From: Anaerolineales bacterium | Lineage (GTDB): Bacteria; Chloroflexota; Anaerolineae; Anaerolineales; Villigracilaceae | Direction: 5' to 3' | DNA length: 16,962 bases | Assembly (NCBI GenBank): GCA_015489255.1 | Contig: WGAD01000341.1 | Location: 1-16,962, forward strand | Part shown: piece after piece, positions 6,653-13,693 of the stretch | Layout of the letters: every line of letters begins with the position of its first letter | How positions within the stretch are numbered: position 1 is the first letter of the stretch | Translations under genes and position numbers: made by a program | Notes under the pieces: generated by a model | The model's database searches: none | What the model saw: the letters and a program-made list of their open reading frames with translations, nothing else | Told to the model about the DNA's origin: nothing

Positions 6653-8364
6653 ACACACTGCGCCGCGTATATTTTTACCTGATCAGCGCCATTGCCCTGG
6701 AGGGCATGATCTGGGGGGGCGTGCAGTTGCTGCGCCTGACGACAGACCTGGCACCGCAAGGCGAATCGCTGGCCGCCGGCCTGGCGACGGTGTTGGTGAG
6801 CGCCCTGGTCTTTTGGCTCCACTGGCGGTTTGTCCAGGAACGAGTGCAGACGGATGAAGAAGAGCGAAACAGCTGGGAGCGCGCCGTCTTTCTTTACGGC
6901 ATGATGATTCTCACCCTGGTGCCGTGCGTGCAGGCGGTGATCCGCATGGCTGGCCGCGGCGAGGGCGATCTCTGGGCGTTGCCTTTCAATTTGCTGACGG
7001 CCTGGTATCTTGGCTCGGTCTTGCGTGCCGATTGGAAAATGACCGATGTCGGCGAGGCCCGGCAAACCGTGCGTCGCTGGGCGGTGTATTTCTGGCTGGT
7101 GTACGGGTTGATCTGGATGAGCGCCGGCCTGTACCGCCTGTTGACCTTGCTGGTGGGCGGTTTGTTTGAGTATTTTGTCGGGCAATCGCCGCGCTATGGA
7201 TTGGTTTCGCTCCTGGCCGGAGGGGCTATCTGGGGGAGCGCCAACGGGCAGCTGATGAAATGGATGCGCCAGCAACCAGAGGAACGCATCCAGACGTTGC
7301 GCCAGGGGGTCTTTTTCCTGGTGGAGTTCAGCGCCGGGGTGACGGTCCTGTCCGTGGCGACCATTCAGCTGGCCGATCTGTTGCAGCGGGCGCTGGGCGG
7401 CCAGCTGGCAGGGTGGCTGGGGGCACAATACGATACATTCCCTGCCTTGCTGCTGGCCTTGTTGTTGTGGTCATACCATCGTCATCAGCGCCAGCGAGAT
7501 GCGGCAGCCTTTCCACGCGAGCGCACGGTATGGGCAACGGCTATTCGGGAGAACCTGTATCTGGCGATTGGCTACGGCATGGCGCTGGCTGGCGCGCTGC
7601 GGGCCGCCGGGGTGATCAGTCATTTGGTGAGTGGAGGCTTTCCCGAGGCCACAGCGTTATCTCAGGCGATTGTCTGGTTGGTTGTAGGCGGTTGGTTGTG
7701 GTGGGCGTTGTGGCGGCAGCTGCCGTTCTGGCCGCTGCGCCGACTGTATCTTTACCTGTATGTTTTCGTTGGCACGCTGGGCTTGATGGTCTCTGCCGGA
7801 GATTGGCTGCGTAACCTCTTTTTGCTGGTCTTTGCCGGCGCCCGCTGGGCGGATACCTGGCCTGCGTTGTTGCGCGGGCTGCTCCAGGGAGGCGTTTTTG
7901 GCGGGACGTTTTTCTTCCACTTGCGCGCTCTACGGCAAGAAACGGCACAGGCGGATGCGGCGGCGCGCCGCTGGAGCGATTTGCGGGTGTACATCTCGCC
8001 GGGGGCGGAGGATGCCGGGCGGCAGTTGGCGCCGCTGGGCGTGCAGCGGGTGACGCACCCGGCAGAGGCGGAGATCGCGATCCTCTCCGCCGAGGAAGTG
8101 GAAGCCGCCAGCGCCTGGCCAGAAGAAACGCTCAAACTGGTGCTTCCCGCCCTCCCGCGCAGGGGGTGGGTATGGTTGCAGGCGGGGAAAAGAGAAACCG
8201 CTTTGCGCGCCTTGCCGACGGCTTTGCGGCGCATTTTGCGCGGTGAAACGCCGCCCACGCGCACCCGCCCGGTTTGGCTGTGGGTGGTTTACATTTTTGC
8301 GGCGCTCTTTGCTTTGCAATGGGGGCTGGCTTTGATCCTGACTGCGCTGGATGGCCTCTTGTGA
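6649..8364 (+). CDS. Multi-pass membrane protein of six DUF5671-like repeats with cytosolic C-terminal domain
   Basis: A 571-residue protein whose membrane part consists of six units of 55-70 residues at about 4-63, 76-130, 142-206, 216-282, 298-357 and 363-430. Each has an Arg-rich start followed by an aromatic helix (for example RRVYFYL, RRLYLYL), then a second helix ending in Trp/His/Arg. This resembles tandem DUF5671 domains, whose role is unknown. Residues 445-530 form a soluble alpha/beta segment beginning DLRVYISPGAEDAG and containing AEIAILSAEEVE, which vaguely recalls a TIR or flavodoxin-like fold; a final helix covers about 541-567. The GTG start follows AGGAGGTGA and overlaps the preceding gene's stop. 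The stop codon abuts that of the convergent gene with no base between. Confidence 0.82.
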   Translation: MNTLRRVYFYLISAIALEGMIWGGVQLLRLTTDLAPQGESLAAGLATVLVSALVFWLHWRFVQERVQTDEEERNSWERAVFLYGMMILTLVPCVQAVIRMAGRGEGDLWALPFNLLTAWYLGSVLRADWKMTDVGEARQTVRRWAVYFWLVYGLIWMSAGLYRLLTLLVGGLFEYFVGQSPRYGLVSLLAGGAIWGSANGQLMKWMRQQPEERIQTLRQGVFFLVEFSAGVTVLSVATIQLADLLQRALGGQLAGWLGAQYDTFPALLLALLLWSYHRHQRQRDAAAFPRERTVWATAIRENLYLAIGYGMALAGALRAAGVISHLVSGGFPEATALSQAIVWLVVGGWLWWALWRQLPFWPLRRLYLYLYVFVGTLGLMVSAGDWLRNLFLLVFAGARWADTWPALLRGLLQGGVFGGTFFFHLRALRQETAQADAAARRWSDLRVYISPGAEDAGRQLAPLGVQRVTHPAEAEIAILSAEEVEAASAWPEETLKLVLPALPRRGWVWLQAGKRETALRALPTALRRILRGETPPTRTRPVWLWVVYIFAALFALQWGLALILTALDGLL

Positions 8365-8619
8365 TCAGAGCCGTTCGAAGCGGCGCACGTTGAGAATGAA
8401 ATAGGGCAGGGCGCTGCCGCTTTGGGTGACGACGGTTTGCACCAGGGACAGCGCCTCCTCCACTTCATGGTCTTCTACGCCGAGCAGCAAGGTTTCCACG
8501 CCGCGCCGCAGGAAGCCGCCGGTGGAGGCGATTTGCGTCATGCGAAAACCGGCGGGCTGGAGCGTTTTTTTCAATTCCTGCGCCTGGCTTTCGCTGGCCA
8601 TCAAGACGATCATCTTCAT
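8365..8619 (-). CDS. Free-standing PstA/DarA-like (cyclic-di-AMP receptor family) protein, 84 residues
   Basis: A short PII-like protein that aligns without gaps to the first half of PstA/DarA. It keeps Arg26, Thr28, the STGGFLRRG segment at 32-40 and the VEEALS helix, and it ends with a strand like the family's last one (ILNVRRFERL). At the position of the family's Asn41 it has Val. At 84 residues it is shorter than PstA (about 109), lacking much of the loop before the last strand. Family members form trimers that bind cyclic-di-AMP between subunits. The ATG overlaps the previous gene's TGA by four bases and follows AGGAGGAGG at a good distance, so it is the last gene of the antiporter group. 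Ligand identity is inferred from family only. Confidence 0.85.
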   Translation of the reverse strand: MKMIVLMASESQAQELKKTLQPAGFRMTQIASTGGFLRRGVETLLLGVEDHEVEEALSLVQTVVTQSGSALPYFILNVRRFERL

Positions 8620-8924
8620 GAGGGGGCGGCCTCCTCCTGGGGTTGCATCATGGCAAAGGTATTGGCGCGCAAGACGTAAGCGATTGCGCGCTTTTCGCCT
8701 GGGTCGAAAGCGGTGTGGCAGTTTTGCCGCACGATGTGCAGCACTTCCTCCACCTGATCGGCGGTGACGCCAATCAGCAGGCTGGCAAAGCCGGTGGTAA
8801 ACAGGCTGCCGGTCGAACCAATTTCGGTGACGTGGTAATCGGCTGCCAGCAGGGCCTGGACGACCTCTTGTTTGGCTAAATCGGTGACTACGATCAGCAC
8901 GATGTGGGTGATTTCAGAATTCAT
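8616..8924 (-). CDS. Divergent PstA/DarA-like protein, 102 residues
   Basis: A second small relative of the cyclic-di-AMP receptor family. It has the beta-alpha-beta start (HIVLIVVTDLAKQEVVQALL) and an STGSLFTTG turn at 37-45 where relatives have STGGFL, then LLIGV and the QVEEVL helix. Arg26 of PstA corresponds to His31, Thr28 to Thr33, and Asn41 to Phe46, so the presumed ligand pocket is degenerate. The final strand is followed by an Ala/Pro/Glu tail. The start ATG lies inside the 3' end of the antiporter gene (11-base overlap), and its stop overlaps the next start. It may be a structural or regulatory subunit rather than a sensor; that is inference. Confidence 0.8.
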   Translation of the reverse strand: MNSEITHIVLIVVTDLAKQEVVQALLAADYHVTEIGSTGSLFTTGFASLLIGVTADQVEEVLHIVRQNCHTAFDPGEKRAIAYVLRANTFAMMQPQEEAAPS

Positions 8925-10806
8925 GGTACGACTCCACGTCGAAAATGAACAAGACAGCGCCGCCGACGCGGATACGTGAGGCCGCGCCTGGGACAGCCAG
9001 CCGCGTTGCCGAAGAACTCATTTCCACCCGGTGGCGGGTAGTTTCTTGCAGGGCCTGGAGCAGGCTTGCTTCCATCTCGGCGGGATAGCCGATCAACACG
9101 GTGGCGTTGCGCTGTTGCAGGAAGCCGCCGGTGCTGGGCAGCTGCGCCAGGGAAACGCCGGTTTCCATCAGGCGGCGCATCACTTGCGGCAGATCGCGTT
9201 CCTGGATGATGACCATCATCATACGGTCGATCGGGGCGTTGATGCGGGCGCCGGTCAGCAAGTTGGACCAGGTGAAGAGGGGCGATGTCAATGCGGTGTC
9301 GATCTCGCCGACCAGCTCGGTGTAAATCTCTTCGGAGATGACGCCGTCGCGCAGGAGACTGAGCAGGGTGTTGCGCTGCACGCGCAGCGCCTCGCGGCGG
9401 GCGGTGTCGAGTTCCTCGCTTTTTACCTCGGGATCCTGGTTGATGATCTCGCTGACGGCTTCGATCAGGTTGTTCTTTTGTTTTTCCAGCAAGGGTGAGA
9501 GCCGCTGCCAGGTGTGTTCGGAGATCAACCCCTGCCGGGCCATGTGCAGCAGGTGTTCGTAAGAGGAGCGCACGGCCACGTAGCGGGCGTGCCTCCGTTC
9601 ATATTCCTCTTGCAAGGGCGAGCGTTTGACCAGTTTCAGCCATTTGCTCACCCGTTCCATTGAGAAGCCCTGCACCAGCAAGGTGAAAAGCACAACGCCG
9701 AAAGCCATGGCCTGCAATTGCCGGGTGGCCGGGCCGAGGGCGGCTGGCAGGCTGAGGGCCAGCGCCAGGGAAATGGCGCCGCGCAGCCCGCCCCAATAGA
9801 GGACGTGCCGCCACGACCAGGGGAGATCGCGGTTGAAGGAGGTAATGGTGTACACAGAAATGGCGCGTCCGACCAGCACGGCGAGAATGGCCCACAGGAT
9901 GTAATACCAGTTTTCAATCAGCAGGCCGATTTCAATGGTCAGGCCAATGAAGAGAAAGACCAGCGAGTTGGCGACAAAGGCCGCATATTCCCAAAAGTTG
10001 AACACCACAATGCGGGTGGTGGCAGACATGCCGTGCGGCCCGATGTTCCCGTTGACCAAACCGGCGGTGACGACGGCCAACACGCCGCTGACGTGCAATT
10101 GTTCGGCGGCAACATACGTGCCGAAGGCCAGCACTGTGGTCAGCGTGGTTTCTACCATCGGGTCGTTGAAGCTGCCGATGATTTGAGAGACCACCAGCCC
10201 CAGCATCCCGCCGATGATGATGCCGCCGCCAGCCACGCGAATGAAGTCGGTGACGCTGCCCGCCAGGCTGAAGTCACCCGTGAGGGCAATGGTGACCATC
10301 AACCCAAAGACGACGATGGCGGTGCCGTCATTAAACAGGCTTTCTCCTTCCAGCAGCACTTGCAAACGGCGCGGCGCGCCCAGTTTGCGGAAGAGGGCAA
10401 CCACGGCCACCGGGTCGGTTGCGGCGATCAGAGACCCGAAGACCAGGGCAACCGTCAAAGACATGCCTGTCCCCCAGGAGATGATGCCCGCTACGATGAA
10501 GGTGTTGATTAACACGCCGAGCACGGCCAGGAGCAGGATGGTTTGCCAGTCGCGGCGCAGGTCATCGAGCCGGATGTGGAAGGCGGCTTCGAAGATCAGC
10601 GGCGGCACCAGGACGAAGAGGATGATCTCCGGGCTGACTTCAAAGTGCAGGCTGGGCACAAAGGTCAATCCTAAACCGATCAGCACCAGGCCGACGGTGT
10701 ACGGCATCCGCAGGCGGGAAGCCATCAGGGCGACGACAGAAGCCACCAAAAGCAGAACGATCAGGATTTCTTCTGAGACGATGATGGTTTCGGCAAAAGT
10801 TTCCAT
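8914..10806 (-). CDS. CPA1/NhaP-type Na+/H+ antiporter fused to a PstA/DarA-like domain
   Basis: A 630-residue protein. Residues 1-390 form the CPA1 exchanger: ATDPVAV with Asp131, the Asn159-Asp160 pair in GESLFNDGTA typical of electroneutral NhaP/NHE proteins, and GGLRGAISLAL with Arg342. A charged helical linker covers about 395-520. From 527 to the end lies a full receptor-type domain: RMMMVIIQERD, STGGFLQQRNATVLIG at 558-573, and the terminal strand IRVGGAVLFIFDVESYHEF. It lacks the family's Arg26/Thr28 (Ser552, Ala554 here) but keeps TGGFL and Asn567. The ATG at 10806 is preferred to an in-frame TTG at 10821, which has no ribosome site. Two genes for free-standing copies of the same domain overlap its 3' end. 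Confidence 0.92.
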   Translation of the reverse strand: METFAETIIVSEEILIVLLLVASVVALMASRLRMPYTVGLVLIGLGLTFVPSLHFEVSPEIILFVLVPPLIFEAAFHIRLDDLRRDWQTILLLAVLGVLINTFIVAGIISWGTGMSLTVALVFGSLIAATDPVAVVALFRKLGAPRRLQVLLEGESLFNDGTAIVVFGLMVTIALTGDFSLAGSVTDFIRVAGGGIIIGGMLGLVVSQIIGSFNDPMVETTLTTVLAFGTYVAAEQLHVSGVLAVVTAGLVNGNIGPHGMSATTRIVVFNFWEYAAFVANSLVFLFIGLTIEIGLLIENWYYILWAILAVLVGRAISVYTITSFNRDLPWSWRHVLYWGGLRGAISLALALSLPAALGPATRQLQAMAFGVVLFTLLVQGFSMERVSKWLKLVKRSPLQEEYERRHARYVAVRSSYEHLLHMARQGLISEHTWQRLSPLLEKQKNNLIEAVSEIINQDPEVKSEELDTARREALRVQRNTLLSLLRDGVISEEIYTELVGEIDTALTSPLFTWSNLLTGARINAPIDRMMMVIIQERDLPQVMRRLMETGVSLAQLPSTGGFLQQRNATVLIGYPAEMEASLLQALQETTRHRVEMSSSATRLAVPGAASRIRVGGAVLFIFDVESYHEF

Positions 10807-10864
10807 GAGTGGTTCTCTCAACCGGCGCCGGTGAGCGTGGGCGCCGCGAAAAGCAGGGAGGGCA

Positions 10865-13207
10865 TTAGAAACGCACCCGGTGTTCGCCCCCCGCAGGCAA
10901 GACGGTCGGCGGGTCGTCCAGCCAGCGAACGCGGGTTTCGTGCAGGTCGCGTTCTACGGTGATGGCGCGGTAACGGACGGTGATCGGCCAGGGGAAGGGG
11001 TTTTCTCCACGGATTTGAACGGTTCGCTCTTGCGGGAAAGAGACCCCGAGCACTTTCAGGAAGAGCGAAACGGGGAAGACGCCTTGCAGGGTGTGGCGCG
11101 CGCCCAGGCCATCGCCGCTGCTGGCGTGGTACGCCGAATAGAAGGCTTTGCGAGTGGTCAGCGTGCGGATGGCGGCCTGCCCCAGCCCGATGAGCATTTC
11201 TGCCGCTTCTTGTTGCAGGCCGGCTTGCAACAGGCCTTCTATGATGAAGGCGTTCCACAGCGGGCGGATTTCCGTTCCCCCGGGCTGCATGGTGAAGCCA
11301 AAGGAGTGCCCAAAGGAACGCCCCGGGCGCAGATGCGAGGCATAGGCTGCTTGCGCCTGCACGGCTGGCAGAGACTGGCTCCAGAGCGGCAGGAACAAGG
11401 TTAGATCGCGGGCGGTCAGATCGACGGTACGGATGATGAGGCGGTCTTCTGGGTGGAAGTTGTCCAGGGCGAAGCTGCCGAGGCGATCCCAGGTTTGCTG
11501 GCTGGTGGCGATGACGCGCGTCCCCTGCCAGCAAAAGTCCGACGCAGAAAGCGTTTCTTCCACCGGCTGCCCCTCGCGCTCTCCGCGGATGGTCATCTGA
11601 GGGCGGAGGCCGTCGGCGCGGGCCTTTTCCAAGATGATTTGCAGGCGCACGGCGTAAGCAAACGGGCGTTTGAGCTGGAAGCGGCGCCGGGCGCGGCGCT
11701 GACTGATGACCTGCCCCGGGCTGATGTGATGCGTGTCTCGGTCGCAATAGGCGTACAGGTGTCCGTTTTCTTGCCAGCAATGCGTTAGCCACTGGCGCAG
11801 CTGCTCTAGTTGCCGTTGCAGCAATTCTTCTTCGCTGGTCTCTCCGATCTGTTTGGCGATGGTCAACAAGGCCTGGCCCTCGTGCAGGAGCATGGCTGCC
11901 AGAGAGGGCGTTTGCACGGTTTCGATGGCGACGGCCTGGCCGCTGTGGGCGCAGGAGAAGAGGGGGTTGTCGTCGTAGCCTGTTTGGATGGGGTGACGCC
12001 ATTCGGGCAGCCCGTTGCGGTCTTGGTCTTGCGCGGGCGAGAACCACGCCCAGAAGAAACGCAGCAAACGGGGGTAAGCGGCTGCCAGGAAGTCGCTGTC
12101 TCCGGTGTGCTGCCAGTAGCGGAGGGCGATATCGGCCAGGATGGGGGTGGCGAGGAGGCCGATCCGTTGCCCTGCGGGACCCGGGCGGGCGTCTATGGCC
12201 CCGGCATCGTCCTGGGTTTCCAGGAAGTTGCGCAGGGCATCGCGCCAGCGCTGCGGCGCGCCGGGCAGCGCCTGCGAGAGGTACCAGACGTCCAGCGCGG
12301 TTTGCCCCTGCCAGGTGTCCGGGTGACTGCGCCCGTTGCCCTGTGGGGCGTAGCCCTGATCGGGTTGGCGCGAGGCGAGGAGGGTGAGGTACGGCAGCCG
12401 TTCGCTGTGGAAAAGCTTGCCGAGCGCAGCGGTCTGCGAAAAGGCTAGCAAGGCGTCCCAGTCGCGGTCGCCGGTTTCGATCGTCAGGGTTTCCGCGTGG
12501 TGCAGCTGGATGGCACGGGCGACGAGGGCATCGATGGGTTGGGCGGCGGCGCGTCGTGCCCGTTCGAAGGCGTCCTGAGGCCGATCGACCCCGACGTGCA
12601 CCCAGGTAAAGGTGCGGCTGGCGCCAGGCCCCAGCTCTATGGACAGTTCAAGCGCGGCGTAAGGGCCGTTGGCTGCCTCAGCGCCGCCGGTGATGAAGAC
12701 CAGCGGATGCAGGTCGCCGGTTTGGCCGCGCAAGACGTAAACGCCGCTTTCCTTTTCGCTGCGCAGGGGGGCGCCGTTGAGCGCCGCCAAGATGCCGCCC
12801 AGCCGAATGCGAACCTGGCGCTGGCGGGTGGTTGGGTTGGCGATGTGCAGCCTGCCAGCCAGGGTGTGGGAATCGAGGGCGAGAAAGGTTTGGCGGACGG
12901 GGAGTTTTGCGAAGGGCTGGCAGTCCGTGCGTATGAGGGCGGGCAGGGCCAGGCGAACGCGCGGCAGCTGGTGGTAATCGCGGGCATAAAGGGCTTCGCG
13001 GTCTCCCTCCTGGAAGCTGAAAAAGAGCCGCATATCGCGGGCGCGGGCGCCATAGGTGGTATGCAGGGTGAGCGCAGTAGATTCGCCAGCCCCTAGCCGC
13101 AGCTCCCAGATCTGGTCGTCGGTGTAATCGGTGGCGCTCATGCGGGCATCTGCGGCCAGGACCAGGGAATAGGGATGGTTGTGTTTGAGTGTCCAGGAAT
13201 TGCTCAT
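10865..13207 (-). CDS. Large (alpha/alpha)6-barrel glycoside hydrolase, GH63/MGH1-like
   Basis: A 780-residue soluble protein without a signal peptide. Residues 1-220 are beta-rich. From about 240 the pattern is that of an (alpha/alpha)6 glycosidase: GKLFHSERLPYLTLLASRQ, an HPDTWQGQTALDVWYLSQ helix, then DRNGLPEWRHP (396-406) with Glu402 and TGYDDNPLF (409-417), which resembles the catalytic GWDNSP region of GH63 and mannosylglycerate-hydrolase-like enzymes. A second conserved block, GDGLGARHTLQGVFPVSLFLKVLGV, lies near the C-terminus before a final beta domain. Substrate is unknown; trehalase, amylo-1,6-glucosidase or osmolyte-glycoside hydrolysis are possible. Its stop is 58 bases before the antiporter ATG, so co-expression is likely. 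Confidence 0.75.
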   Translation of the reverse strand: MSNSWTLKHNHPYSLVLAADARMSATDYTDDQIWELRLGAGESTALTLHTTYGARARDMRLFFSFQEGDREALYARDYHQLPRVRLALPALIRTDCQPFAKLPVRQTFLALDSHTLAGRLHIANPTTRQRQVRIRLGGILAALNGAPLRSEKESGVYVLRGQTGDLHPLVFITGGAEAANGPYAALELSIELGPGASRTFTWVHVGVDRPQDAFERARRAAAQPIDALVARAIQLHHAETLTIETGDRDWDALLAFSQTAALGKLFHSERLPYLTLLASRQPDQGYAPQGNGRSHPDTWQGQTALDVWYLSQALPGAPQRWRDALRNFLETQDDAGAIDARPGPAGQRIGLLATPILADIALRYWQHTGDSDFLAAAYPRLLRFFWAWFSPAQDQDRNGLPEWRHPIQTGYDDNPLFSCAHSGQAVAIETVQTPSLAAMLLHEGQALLTIAKQIGETSEEELLQRQLEQLRQWLTHCWQENGHLYAYCDRDTHHISPGQVISQRRARRRFQLKRPFAYAVRLQIILEKARADGLRPQMTIRGEREGQPVEETLSASDFCWQGTRVIATSQQTWDRLGSFALDNFHPEDRLIIRTVDLTARDLTLFLPLWSQSLPAVQAQAAYASHLRPGRSFGHSFGFTMQPGGTEIRPLWNAFIIEGLLQAGLQQEAAEMLIGLGQAAIRTLTTRKAFYSAYHASSGDGLGARHTLQGVFPVSLFLKVLGVSFPQERTVQIRGENPFPWPITVRYRAITVERDLHETRVRWLDDPPTVLPAGGEHRVRF

Positions 13208-13339
13208 GCGGTTATGTTCTCTTCCGGCGGGTGGTGAAGGGCGGCCAGGACCGGGGAAGCCTCGGCTTCTGCGGGCGAAAGGGATGGTACTCTGGCGGCG
13301 TAAGGTCGTTGGTGATGATCAGCTCCGCTACTCGGCCTC

Positions 13340-13510
13340 TTATGGCGTGGCGTGTCTTTCCGCCGCGATATAGACGGAAAGACACGCGCTGCCTCCCAAA
13401 ACCGGTTCATGATAGGTATTGAACGCCAGTGGCATGTGGCGCAAGAGGTCGGGAACCAGGCGCGTTTTTCCGCCAGCCCATTTTAGAAAGGGTCTCGGCA
13501 GGGCAGTCAT
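13340..13510 (-). pseudogene. Dam-family adenine methyltransferase, N-terminal remnant
   Basis: A 56-codon open frame that starts [20 protein letters not shown], the AdoMet-binding opening of Dam-type N6-adenine methyltransferases, and continues to [10 protein letters not shown], the family's motif I (usually EPFxGGG). Similarity then stops; a perfect inverted repeat (13350-13387) and a TAA follow. A working enzyme needs about 270 residues including a DPPY motif, which is absent here. Its ATG overlaps the stop of the upstream restriction-endonuclease fragment (TAATG). In another frame, 13331-13299 encodes VAELIITNDLT, which could be the C-terminal strand of the same methylase, suggesting an internal deletion. 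Confidence 0.8.
13350..13387. repeat. Perfect 13-bp inverted repeat at the methylase break
   Basis: GCGTGTCTTTCCG (13350-13362) and CGGAAAGACACGC (13375-13387) pair perfectly around a 12-base loop (CCGCGATATAGA). No T-run follows on either strand, so it is not an ordinary intrinsic terminator. It overlaps the last codons of the dam remnant, where methylase similarity ends. Confidence 0.85.
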
Positions 13511-13653
13511 TACTCATCAATGCGGCGGCTGCCCCAGATCCGCCGGCCTGCTTTCATTGCCAGGCGTGCTTGAAGTCCCAGGCCGGTTGCCAATGCAACC
13601 GCCTGGTTTTTCAGGTCTTCTCCGGTTTTTGGGGCTTTGCCACGTCCAGCCAT
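13510..13653 (-). pseudogene. Restriction-endonuclease N-terminal fragment (PD-(D/E)XK type, probable)
   Basis: A 47-codon open frame with an excellent ribosome site (AGGAGG at 13663-13658). The product begins MAGRGKAPKTGEDLKNQAV and ends [12 protein letters not shown]. It resembles the start of small PD-(D/E)XK type II endonucleases, in which a line such as LGLEV..QV.VGRR.WG..RRIDVV precedes the catalytic Asp and ExK. Here a stop follows directly, so the catalytic part is missing. The stop overlaps the start of the dam-like fragment, as in an intact restriction-modification operon. The methylase half is more certain than this one; the family link is from memory of similar proteins. Confidence 0.6.
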
Positions 13654-13693
13654 GGGACCTCCTGGTCGTATTGCTGCTTTCTATTTTTATATC

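Noticed and set aside
10818..12047. 409-codon minus-strand open frame
   Set aside because: Same strand as the glycoside hydrolase but a different frame, with Arg/Pro/Ala-rich sequence. The hydrolase frame shows family motifs throughout.
13350..13387. Intrinsic terminator
   Set aside because: The stem is perfect, but neither strand has a T-run after it and the loop is 12 bases.
13204..13410. 68-codon minus-strand frame upstream of the hydrolase
   Set aside because: Runs through the methylase remnant and hairpin in a different frame, with no ribosome site or recognisable domain.
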